Positions 53,422 to 64,000 of a stretch of DNA of 64,000 bases are shown here, in pieces. Location of the stretch: NCBI RefSeq assembly GCF_000224145.3, contig NC_020166.2:7960050-8024049 (forward strand), written 5' to 3'. The position numbers and the translations under genes are program-made. The notes below the pieces were generated by a model. The model ran no database searches and was not told the DNA's origin. It worked only from the letters and a program-made list of their open reading frames with translations. The stretch is from Ciona intestinalis. Taxonomy: Eukaryota; Chordata; Ascidiacea; Phlebobranchia; Cionidae. The stretch's first letter is position 1; each line of letters starts with the position of its first letter.

Positions 53422-54057
53422 AAAGTATTGAAATTTATTATTTAAGTAATGAATTTAATGAAATACACAAAACTATAAAACTTCACCAAAAATCACTAAG
53501 TTTTTAATATAAACTTTTTTTAAATGCAGATTAGGTTTCCACTCAAATTTAAATAACAATGCATACTCAGGCTGCTTATATTTATATTTAATACATTGTT
53601 TTAGGAATAAACTAATTATTGATTAGTTGATTACTTATTCGTTCAGGGGTCTTTATTCTAATTGCTAATTATTGTGTAATTTGTTTTTATTAAGTAACTT
53701 CAATCTAGAGGCCATTACGGGCAATTTGGAGTATAATAGATTTCCCATTTATACTTTGTTTACTCTTACTCGTTGTGCATATTGAAAGTAAATTACGTCT
53801 CATAGTTTTTCACCCTCTGTGGTAACTCGGTTTCGTTTAGTGTTGCAATCATGGGCAACTTGCAATCATTATCTTTTCGCTGAATAAGACACCCTCGATT
53901 TTGCGAGCTCTGCAAAATTAATTCTTTGGTAATTTGACTAGGCCGTTACACAGCATCGCGCATAACTGTTTCGCTAAATCGTTTCAAAGGTATTTTCTCC
54001 AATCGTTGTGTTCCAGATTTTGGCCTGGAATTCGACATGTGTTCTGGTATAGACTAG

Positions 54058-54372
54058 TTACATTTTCCGTGACAGCGATGTCGGAAAACCTCTTGTAACC
54101 TGCGTTCCATTGACCCAATACCCGCATATTTTCAACGTAACGCCCCTCTGTAAACACGTGTTATTTGCTCGTCCGCCAACACGAACTTTGTTACACGACC
54201 CACGGTTTCCTTTACCGATAATTACTTCGTAAAATTTCAAGAACATTTTGTGGAAACTTCCACACTGTACCAGCGCCACGCCGCCCAAGAACGAGCCGTG
54301 TGCAGACTCGCTTCCTGGTCCTGTTAACGCGTTTTCATAAAAGCACCCCCAACCAAGAGTGATTAAAAGCAT
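54058..54372 (-). CDS. Weak 104-codon ORF, no family recognised
   Basis: Uninterrupted minus-strand ORF with four well-spaced Cys (VQCG, SCNK, TCLQ, ICGY), a mildly hydrophobic start (MLLITLGWGCF) and a codon mix that does not look random. There is no convincing signal peptide, splice partner or homologous motif. It could be chance in this more GC-rich stretch, or one exon of an unseen secreted protein. Confidence 0.2.
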   Translation of the reverse strand: MLLITLGWGCFYENALTGPGSESAHGSFLGGVALVQCGSFHKMFLKFYEVIIGKGNRGSCNKVRVGGRANNTCLQRGVTLKICGYWVNGTQVTRGFPTSLSRKM

Positions 54373-57300
54373 GTATGTTTTTGCCGTATAACCAAAGTCA
54401 CGTACGCGTAATTTTAACGACCAATATTAAAGTGGTGTTGAATGTTTTATTTCCCCGACGTTTTTTAAGTTTAAATATGTGGTCGAAGCACACACACCAA
54501 ACTCTCTGTAATATCGAGCGTAGTCTCCCATAGCCATCGGTTTCAAGCCATCGGTTTCAAATTTGATGTATTTTTTCCGAATAATGTTTTCCCGTTATTC
54601 GACACCCTGTTAATAATATGAGACTTCTCAGTGTTCAATACCCTATCTTTTGTGACGAATCCACGCCTTTATTACGCGTACCACAGCGCGGCCCAGTTTT
54701 TTAGCTCTTCGCGTCTTTGTTGGGACTTTTTCGGACAAACGTCGCGCACAATGAGAGATTTCTTCGGCAGCAACACACAAGCTGGTGTTTTTCAAAATCC
54801 GTCTAGTATTTCATCGTTCGCGTAGGCTGGGTTCGCGAAACAAAAGCTCGGAGTTATTTCAGTTTAACTGAACAATTTTCATTGCGAAAGTCAGCCGGGC
54901 TGTCTCCAAGCGCGCGTGTTGTTTCGCCACCTTTGTACCTTTCGTTAAAATTGCCTTTTCCAGCTTTCTGTGGAACTGTTTCCAATATTTTTGAAAACAA
55001 CAATCTCCGTTTGTGACGGGCGAATTTGTCGTTTTTGCGTGGCTATCAAAATATTATCGCTTGCCCCAATTCAAGCCCGTTCTTTTCAGTGATGTCGTAA
55101 AAATTGAATACTTCAGTCGAGAACGTAAGAAAACCTGCCCTTGAAATTTCTGATTCCAATGTCCCGCTGTATTTTTACTGTAGGGTTTATAATATCACGG
55201 AAACGGTTCAGTTACTAAGAAGTCTCTTGGTGGGTATTTTGACATTGAATTATATCATACGGCGTCTTTTACCAGAGTGAACGTCATTTTAGAGTCTCTT
55301 TAGACTTGTTAATTCTGGGGTCATAGTCCCAAAATACGTCAATTTATATGAGCTACTAAAAGCAATTCAAAACTAATTATAAAACGCCATCTTTGTACCC
55401 CATATCATAACCCCTAGCTTAAAACAACACACCGAGCAAGTTTTCTATTTTCGGAACATTTTCATTGCGTTGATTATCCGTGTTTTCTCTCCGCCAATAT
55501 TTAGCAACGATGGGCACGGCCGGATCATACGGTCGTTGACATGACTGTAATTTCTTGTCGCGCCATCAAGTTTGTATGAACTTTCCCTGGTCCACTTGGT
55601 TACGACAACGCGTTAAAAAAAATGAATCACAAAACGTATTTTGGGCGTATTATTAACATACTAGAAATACAGCATTAGAGTTCACGGCTAGCCAAAGGGA
55701 TGCTAATAAAACTCGCAAACTTAGCTGTTCGAATTACCGCAGTAATAAAAATACCGCCCTAAAGCAAGTCACCGAAATGGTAAAAACACTTAAAGAACCG
55801 TAAACTGTTCGAATACATTGCGGCTGGTTGGTATAACGAGAACTATGTACATCTGTGCCTGTTTTGTAGGAAACAGCTTTTTTTAGTTTTTTTCGTAAAA
55901 TCACAAACCATTGGTATCCGATCGAAGACTGTAGTTTCCTTAACTCGAGTAAATCACCAATGCAAATTTTGCTTTGCCCAGTTTCGTCGAAAAGGCCGGG
56001 AAGTTGTCACATATTGTGCGCGTTTTTTGTTTTCGATTTAACATTTATAACACATAAGCCAAAAACTAAATTTCCGCCTCGTGATGTGTTCGAAGTGTTT
56101 AGAAAAATCGCCAGCTTTGTTTCGCGACTGTAACTATAGGTACGATGCTGCAGAATTTGCGAAAATCGAGCTTCAACAGTATAAGCGCCGACTCCCATTT
56201 TGGCCGCATTTTATCGTTTTTTTTATGTAAAGGAGGGAATGATCCAGTGCTTTAAAAACCATGTTGCGGTGTGGAACGGAATTCGACCAGCAGCATTTTT
56301 AGATGAGCTCCTTTCAACGAGTGTTCCAATATGCTCGCGGTTTTTTTCCTTCTTTTTATGCCACCGCAGGAATATTAATAATCACCCGCTTTGACCCCAA
56401 CGGTAATTGATCCGTTACATTTTCAAATGGAAAATAGTCTTGTTTGTGTATCATTACGCAATTTACGTGCATCTCGGACATATATTGCACTTTTAAATGC
56501 ACTACTCCGCGTGCAATTAGTGCCTAATTGTTGGCCTCTTAGTTTTTCGTTTCGAAACGCCTGAAAAGCTGCTTTTAAAAACGTAAATCTACTGAATGGT
56601 TTTGCCCTGGGCGGAGTGCGTAAATTATGAGTGCTGCAAAAACCTTTTCGAATAGAATTTTACAGTTTAGAATCACTTTACAGTCGTTTCAATACCCTTG
56701 TCCTGATGGTAGCACATTTTTCGGTAATAAATCCAAGGGTGTCAGACAGTTGTAGCTTTAGCCAAGACACGAGATGCCACTTTTTAATGTATTGTTGGAT
56801 GTGGTCCGCATATTTTAAACCTGGAAAATTATTATTTCTTTTGAGTACAAATGTATTTAGTATAGTTATTCGCCGCATGGCCGTGTTTCACTGAATTTAG
56901 CTCTGATCGTATGCTACGGGAGATCATTTAAAACGGTTCACGTAGATACGGCAGATTAATTGGTTGTTTTTTTATTTAAAGGTCGTTCGGTATGTTGACA
57001 TTTCATAACCTAGCTACATAGCATACGGCCGTTTCTACTTTCGCGGTTCATTTTTCTACATTGAATCAGAAACCGTTTTATACGTTGTACGTTATACATC
57101 GGCGGGTATAATTATTATTGAAGTTTTTACTTTTTAACAAAGCGCTTTTGGCGAGTTTCCCGTATTTTTCATAATACGGAAAGGGTTGCTCTGTGTTCTT
57201 TTTTGATCACATTTTGTGCAAATGTGTCAAACACAGTTGTAAGTAAGTAACCAGATTGTATTTTTACTATTTTGGTTGTGGCAGGGTAACATCAAAGTAT

Positions 57301-57872
57301 TAGCTGTAGTTGTAAACATATATGTACGGTTGTAAAGACAACGACAGGAGAGACTCGACAGTCAAAGCTCAACGCATATTCAGTATACAGGGCGTTTTGA
57401 TTTTGTATATGCTTTGTATTTAGTACAAAATGAACACGTTTGACTGCGCTGGTAGACGACCTCGAAAAAAATCAGTTCTCTCTTACCATGGCCTGTAGAA
57501 ACATATGTTTTTGCAGGCCATGATACTTCGTGGTGTTTGTGATGTTTTAGCGCTCGTGCTCATCAATTTAATAAGCAAGGCGACACGTCCCAGCTGTTAC
57601 AGCAACAAGCAAAACATGGTTACTAATCATGGGATCGGATGCTCTGTTTATCTGGTGCTTCCAAGTGGTGCTTGACGATTTTCAGTTGTTTTGACAGAAA
57701 ATTACCGAACGCCGGTTCCAGCGTGTTCCCAATCCACGGCGTATTGGTAAGCGAGCAGTGAAGTGGTGGAGAGCAGCTGTCTGGGTTTCAATTGTGGTCG
57801 AAGTGTTCGAATTGTTACCAAGCAGGCGTGTTTTAATCGTTTTCACTTCTAAGATTTTTCGACAAAGGTGAG

Positions 57873-58063
57873 TATGGTAGGGTGGGGGATAATGGGACAT
57901 CTTTTCATTCTATTTCTCGTCCCATTGGTAGTAAACAAAGAACATTCAAAGAATTATAAAACAGTATCCTCACGACTTCCATAGACCGTTGTTAATTGTT
58001 TTAAAGATCAGGACATTTGGATCTTATGTGCTAAAGGTGCCCCATCTTCCTCCACCCTACTAT
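57873..58063 (+). mobile_element. MITE, the only copy past 47 kb
   Basis: TATGGTAGGGTGGGGGATAA to TTCCTCCACCCTACTATA. It is close to consensus, so probably young. Confidence 0.8.
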
Positions 58064-61000
58064 ATATAGTTGGTAGCTTACAACGAGCGAAGAACGTCCG
58101 TTTTTTTAGTGGTTATCAACATTTCCTGCCAACTTGGTGCGTTTAGGAAACTGACTCGTTCAAAACGTGCATCACTGTTAATTCCCCGACCGAGTTACCG
58201 AGCAACAGCTCACAAATTTGGCAAACACGCAAAAAAGAAAGCGTGCAACTTTACCAGTCAGTCGTTTCACGGCCACGGTGTCCAGGAAGTGACGTCACAA
58301 AAAGAAATTTTAATGTAAACTTATAGCGTGGTTAGGTAATGCAAATTTTTGGTTATTTCTGCAGAAAAAACTTAACGGTGCATTTTTTGTCTATTTCTGT
58401 TGCAGAAAAAATGTTGGTTATTTATTTTAACGTATAGCAAAAGGACAAAAGCTCGCTTGATTTCGAATTTTCTATGTAAATAATCATGCACTGTTAAGTA
58501 ATCTCAGCATAATTTCGTATAAGAGTGCCGTGTTAAAATGTAATCATAAACACAACGACGCCACTCCGCGTATATGCTTTCCGTTTGCTTGTTGATTTTC
58601 GGAGTAAATCTTTTCTTCAGCTCGCTTGTCGTCCAGGTATTTACAGCCGCGTTTGCTCATAGCTTCGCGTTGAACTTTGGTGAAAATTTATGACATTCTC
58701 GATTTTGTCGAGAGCTATATGTGTATACCCGCTTTAAGTACTTTAGTCAATATTGAAGGGACTTATTTTTGTGCGACCTCGCGGTCGTCTACTGCTTTCA
58801 TATTTGGGCGGTTTATTGCGCCAAACCTGGGCACTGCCTTGTTATCTCAACTTTTTGTCCTTTTTGCAACGTTCCCGAAAATTAGTCAATGATTAAAAAG
58901 TCGCGAGCAGGTTTACAGCCTCGCCCTTTTTTCCTCTTTGTTGGTTAAAAAAAAAAGAAAATTAGTTTCGCGTCGCCCAATTTTCGTGTCGCGCCGTGTA
59001 CTTTTTGCTCTCTTTATATTTGCCTGTCATAAATTATTAGCTAGTACGTCGGGGTGCGTTTCAATTTTCTGATTTTTACGACGCAAAACTTTGGACTCTG
59101 CCTGTTTTCGGGCCTGTTTTTTGTTTGCCCTCTCTCGCTTGACACAAAGGTTACATTTTTGTCCATTAAGTTTAATCAGCTCATAGTGTTGCAATCGACG
59201 TTTTGCAGATTAAGTAGCCAAACATGCAGCGTTAGCATTTCCGTGAACGAAACATTTAGTATACAATTGTTTATTCGTCCAGTTTTTACACTGTTTCTCA
59301 AGCTTAGGCAACGTAACTTATTCGCCCAAAAAATTTCATGTGCATAGCAAAAATATGCCTTAGTCCAGTCATATGTATTTTTACCTATATGACGTGTAAT
59401 AGGTACAAACTGCCGCTTAATTTAGAACCACAGCTCAGCATATACCTGCGTAGCAATTAATCCTTTATTTCCCGTTCTAAATTTGGGCGGCACGCAACAG
59501 GTAAGCCTTTACACAGCATTTGAACAACCTGTTAAAGTGGAAACTTACATAGAGTAGTTCATCATACGTGGCACAGCCAGTGTTGTCTTAACGTAATGTT
59601 AAATGTTTGGCTTATGGGTTATGCCTATAATTGCGGCGGATGTTTCGGTTTATTCCAGGGAATCGCTTTTCAAACTTAATCAGCGCCCAACGCAAACGGT
59701 AATGAGTCATTCTTAGCTTCTCCGTTGCGAAGCGCAGCTCCAAAACAAAAGATTTATTTACATGCACGCGCTGTTATTGTTTCGGTTCGAGATTTACATA
59801 GAAAAATGAATAGGGAGCCAGGAAGCAGTTATCTCTCGGTCCGATATGTGACGACAGTATGAACGTTTTAGCTTATATTGTTCAGGGAAAGGGCGTGTAT
59901 TTATGGAAGGACTCCGCGAAGCTCGCTAACTTATCATAATGTGGCTTTTGCGAGTTTCCACTTATAGAATATGCACCATATACCTGCCTGTTTACTCTTA
60001 AAACAGCGGAAGGCTGAAGAGAGGTGACTAAGGAGTTGCGAAAAACGGTCATAAGAATGAATAAGAGTCGAATTGGACGTCATTCTAGTTAACTCCACCG
60101 CTCAGTTAGATTGTATAATTTGTAAGTCGTTATGTTTTGCATCTCGCGTTCTTACGCGGAACTATTTATACTGTTATGCCAGTTTAGTTTTAGTTTTACG
60201 ACAGTCGCTTGCCTCGCTGTAACGATAATAATGCTTATTTCGTAACTCGGTGATTGGTTCTTCGTATACAGCGGCCTAATTGCAGTTATATGCCATAGCG
60301 AGTGCATGAGGGTTTAAGTTTAGCCCGCTGGTAGTTGCTTTTACGATACGCGACAACCTATAACTGCAGCTGTTGACAGTTTTGCCGACGGTTCTAATTT
60401 TAGGGCATTTGCAGATTGATAGCCGCGAGTTTATTGCGCATTGTGGCCATTTACATCAAGGTCGTTACTTTCTTAGGCAATTGGCCATAACCAGCACATT
60501 TATTGTTTTTGCTTGTGCTTTGGGGTCGTGAGTAATTGTGACTCTAACCTCCCGTTGGCGCGAAACCGTCGTGCTCGTGACAGGTTTTACGGGAGAAAAG
60601 TGCATTATCGCTATCGATAAGATTACACTTAATTCCGCGGGCATTGATTTTTGCTGCAAAAACGCCATCGAATGATTGGGCCGTTTTTTATGGCGCCAAC
60701 AAAATTGCTTTTTCCCCGAGGATTCGATTTTTGCTATCGATTTCGTACGCTGCCCTCACTATAGTTTCGGTTGGTAAGAAAATAAAACAGTATATTACAG
60801 CCTTTTATGTTAAGCCTGAGCGTTGCATATTGCATTACGTACAATATCGTATTTACTGTAAAGCGATCGCGATAGTGGTTTACAGTTTTATGAACTGAAA
60901 TTCTTGTTTGCTCAACCAACATCAAAATCGCTCTTGATTAAAAATGCTTGACGATATAACCATGTTGCAATCGTTTTGAGGTTCTGTTTGTCTGTGGGAA

Positions 61001-61849
61001 AGTTCTTGCTTTCGTAGAAACTGTGTACACGGTATGAAATATAAGAGGAGTGTATTATCCCCGATACGCCTTTGAGTTTGTGTTACAAAAATTCCAATTT
61101 GCTGGGAGGAAAAATCTCATGGTTCGTGCCGATTGCTGAAAACTGTCGGAGTAATTTTCCGGTGCCAGGACACGCAGCACTCGCCGCCGAATTCTGTTCT
61201 ATTTTTGCTGATGAAAAATTGATCGGGCAGCTACGACATTGCGGTCACGTGGTGAAAGGAGCCCCCCGAGAAATAACGAAAACTACTCTCAACCCAGTAA
61301 AACGAGCAAATCTGCTTCTCCTCGGGCCTTGGAGCGTATTAACTGGTGCATTTGTTCTCCACCCTAATCCCCATTGAGCTGGTTGTTTCTTAGTTAATCC
61401 CAACAATTAGCATGTTTCTCCAATCGGTTGCCTCGTAATACCATATACGAGGACAATGGTACTGCTGTTGTTTTAAGCTGCGTTTCTAGCAATACTCAAA
61501 GCAGATGGTTTGACGAACCCTGGTTTCTGTTATTTTTTCATGCTCTTGTTGTTTTATCATTTTGTACCCGTAAAGTGTCGGTAATCGTTATCCGTGTGTG
61601 ATCATGCATTTTGACCAAACTGTCTTGACCGGTGTCCTGCTGCGATAATGGGTTTTCTCTTTTTATGTTTTCGGGCAGTGCTGGACGCTCACATGCCTAT
61701 AGTTAAATTTATTAGCTAAATAAGTCCATGCTAAAAACAATATCCTTTTTAAAATTAAAACCGGACGGGAAACTGGATTACTGTTAGCCGGATTACAGCT
61801 AAATCCGTCGTTTATTTCCCCCCGAAGTTTCTGTTCAATATTAAACTCT

Positions 61850-62250
61850 GCGCTTTAAAACTTTTACTCTCACTTGTTCTCTCCTATTTTAATCACTGGG
61901 AACGCAAATTTTTAATGCTCTTTGAGAGAACGAAAGAGAGAAAAAGAGCAAAAATAAGGGTTGTTTGAGTGCGCATGGAGCTCTCTTCCAAATTGAAAAT
62001 TTAATGAGTGGCCCGAGCGTTTCCACCTTATTTTTGCGACCGAATACGCACCGGCTGGAGCTGTCGTTTACAACGAAAACGGCCGTCGTCGATACCGAAT
62101 AAATACGAAAACGCGCAGAGCTAAAAATTCTCTGAAATTTTAATGAGAGAGGCCACGGTTAGCGGGCAAGCCGAGTTGCGACAGGGTAAAATTTAGGGCG
62201 CCTCGCTGAAATGTAATGAAATTAGGACCCGGCCGATGATAGATAGGTCG
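61850..62250. other. Block with repeated TTTAATGAG and GAGA words
   Basis: AATTTAATGAGTGGCCCGAG at about 62000 and ATTTTAATGAGAGAGGCCAC at about 62138 resemble each other. AGAGAACGAAAGAGAGAAAA lies just before (61925). There is no ORF. It may be a regulatory block; nothing proves it. Confidence 0.25.
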
Positions 62251-64000
62251 CTGTTTTCTCAATAATGCTCACACCGCACGTTTATTGCAAGCCGACATCT
62301 GTTGTATATTAGACAGTTCCAACATCTGAGTGCAGCTTTATGAGCGAGTTGTTGGTCAAATTACGATTCCGCTGCCGACTGGATATTACAGAGAGTCAGG
62401 GCCAGCAGCTGAAGCGATTTATAGCTGCACTTTATATGATTAGAGTTGGCTTGACGTGTTTCGGGGTTGTGCCATAATTTGTTCTACCTGGCGTATCTTG
62501 AATGTGGAAACGGGCGAGGGTTTTCAGCATTCACTATGCGCTGTGGGAGCAACTTTCATTGAATTTTCGGTGTTGCTACGGCAGTTTTAACGGTTGGGTG
62601 GATCGTTTTCGGCTTTGTATTGATTGTGAACACGCAATTCGGTTTTATTTCAAATTGGGACGATTCGTCCCCAAAGGCCGCGGAGAGAGAAGCTTTTTGT
62701 TAGTTCGGCTTGAATCCCAATCTGCCTCTCTCTCGCAGTGTTGCCAGCTACAGTCGCTGGAATTATTTTCCCATAAGAGAACGCAGTGTACGTAACGCGA
62801 GAAGCGGATCAGCTTGTGGCAGCACTGAATCCGACGCCTTTATTGTCAAAAATGTCGCCGGGCGAAAAACGCGGAAATTCGATCTTGGCTCAAGAATGCT
62901 TTGGCGTTTACTTTTTCTGTTTTCTTCGGCGTGGAAACGGTTTTTATATTTTGACCTGTGTCGTATCGATTTCCTCCCATTGGTGAAAGTGCTATGCCGT
63001 TCTAGCTTCGTATTATTAGCCAGGAGACAGATTTTTGACGTTGCTCGCGCGGTAGGATAAAGAGCGTTGTCGTTATTAGGTTAATAAGGTTTATTAGATA
63101 TATTGCTCCGTATTGGTACTGGCATTTTTGTGTGTAGGCAGAGTAGCAGCATTTTCAGGAAGCAGCTTTTGTCAACTAATGTAACCTTTTGACTTAAACT
63201 TTTGCTATGATATGTAACCGACAAAATGACATATACAGTGCATTGAAAGGTGACCTTATTTACTAAGCAGCGAAAATGAAATATAAAATGGAATAGTCAA
63301 GTAGTTAGTTAAGTGAAATAGCCAAAAGAGGCCAGTTACCACACCCTATTCACGTCATTCGTGCACCAAGTTTACCTTGTGTAGCAGAAGTAAATATGCA
63401 CGGTAGCTCGAATGTGTGTCGAATTACTAATTCTGGCGCGTGAGAAACTTCTTTATCGTTTTCTAATCAGGAGATTGACGCGAATACTCTTGTTTCTTCC
63501 GCGAACAAAAAGTTTTTGTCTCGCCAATTTTGACGAGACATATCATCAAGATAAAGAACCTGGGTGGCAATGTATGTGGCTTTATTTTCACATCATCTGT
63601 GGCCTGACAAGTTTCCTCCCGTTTGTATTTTCTGTATCGAATACTCGCTTCTCAGTTCTGCCATTAGCGACCGTTTTTTTCTATACCGTTACGTCATTCG
63701 AACGATTTCATGTACTTCACCATCACTGGTTTTACTCTCCAACCGAGCGGTTGGGTTAGGTCTGTATTTTGGACGGTAAAATACATTCGTAATGGTTGCA
63801 AGTGAGGGTGTCATACGCTTATCAGGCAAATGGATTCCTTTTCTTTTTCCGGAGTTCCGGAGATTGCAAAAGTTCACATGCTTCCAATAAGTGGTTACCG
63901 ATAGCGCTTGAAAAACGGCGAGATAAAAGTCTAAATGGAAACAAAGCCCCACAGCTCAGTACTGTCGCAGTTGTCGCTCAGAAATAAGTTGTTTTCAAGT

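Larger units (their letters stand above)
51575..53850. other. Gene-free AT-rich stretch
   Basis: No ORF, MITE or SINE copy that I can recognise. Two local structures are listed separately: a 92-bp-offset duplication and a cluster of TAATCC sites. Confidence 0.5.
53851..64000. other. Gene-free region of changed base composition
   Basis: From about 53.85 kb the sequence has more CpG and TTTTCG-like words than the rest. It has only one MITE (57.87 kb) and no SINE I can recognise. ORFs up to 115 codons (for example 61072-61377 and 63412-63759) show no motif or splice context. It may be a long intron or a regulatory region of a gene outside the window. Confidence 0.45.

Noticed and set aside
61072..61377. 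101-codon plus-strand ORF
   Set aside because: No motif, no splice context, no family resemblance. Length is within chance for this composition.
63412..63759. 115-codon plus-strand ORF
   Set aside because: Hydrophobic and Phe-rich as expected from T-rich DNA, with overlapping ORFs in other frames and no supporting signal.

Overview
The window is animal nuclear DNA, almost certainly from a tunicate and most likely Ciona (intestinalis/robusta type). The reasons are AT-rich sequence, small exons with GT-AG introns, deuterostome gene families, and dense copies of two short repeat families that resemble those described for Ciona: a miniature inverted-repeat element and a tRNA-derived composite SINE. 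No prokaryotic, viral or CRISPR feature was seen. Gene models were built by hand from exon reading frames, splice consensus and phase agreement; no search was run.

Layout. 213-6210 (+): UTP3/SAS10, a ribosome-biogenesis protein whose 5' end lies outside the window. 7070-12931 (+): PGD, 6-phosphogluconate dehydrogenase; a run of N (10309-10433) covers the exon(s) holding its catalytic Lys/His. 13600-14315 (-): RPP21, an RNase P/MRP subunit, convergent with PGD. 15119-16038 (-): a 167-residue protein with the HDNR motif of the TEX36/C3orf84 family (sperm and cilia). 16039-20067: repeat-bearing intergenic DNA. 20068-50789 (+): a 25-exon phospholipase C of the eta type (PH, EF-hands, X, Y, C2, long disordered tail ending in a possible PDZ ligand). 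Its 11-kb intron 33254-44236 holds two complete or near-complete genes on the opposite strand. One encodes a single-pass membrane protein with a poly-Asn stretch (35449-38810). The other encodes a membrane protein with two thrombospondin type-1 modules (39735-43673). 50790-64000: essentially gene-free, with one possible first exon at about 51.3-51.57 kb, one weak 104-codon ORF, and changed base composition.

Repeats. About 35 copies or fragments of a ~190-bp element with ends like TAGTAGGGTGGGGGAAGATG fill introns and spacers from 0.3 to 46.7 kb, in both orientations. Only one copy (57.9 kb) lies in the last 17 kb. One copy has inserted into an older relative, which suggests a TA target site. 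A composite SINE, a third short family, two minisatellites, a hAT-like end and a 60-bp palindrome are also present.

The genes do not form a pathway. The points most worth checking are the nested membrane-protein genes, the alternative last exon and internal promoter of the PLC-eta gene, the HDNR protein, duplicated splice acceptors in PGD, and the repeat-poor 3' third.
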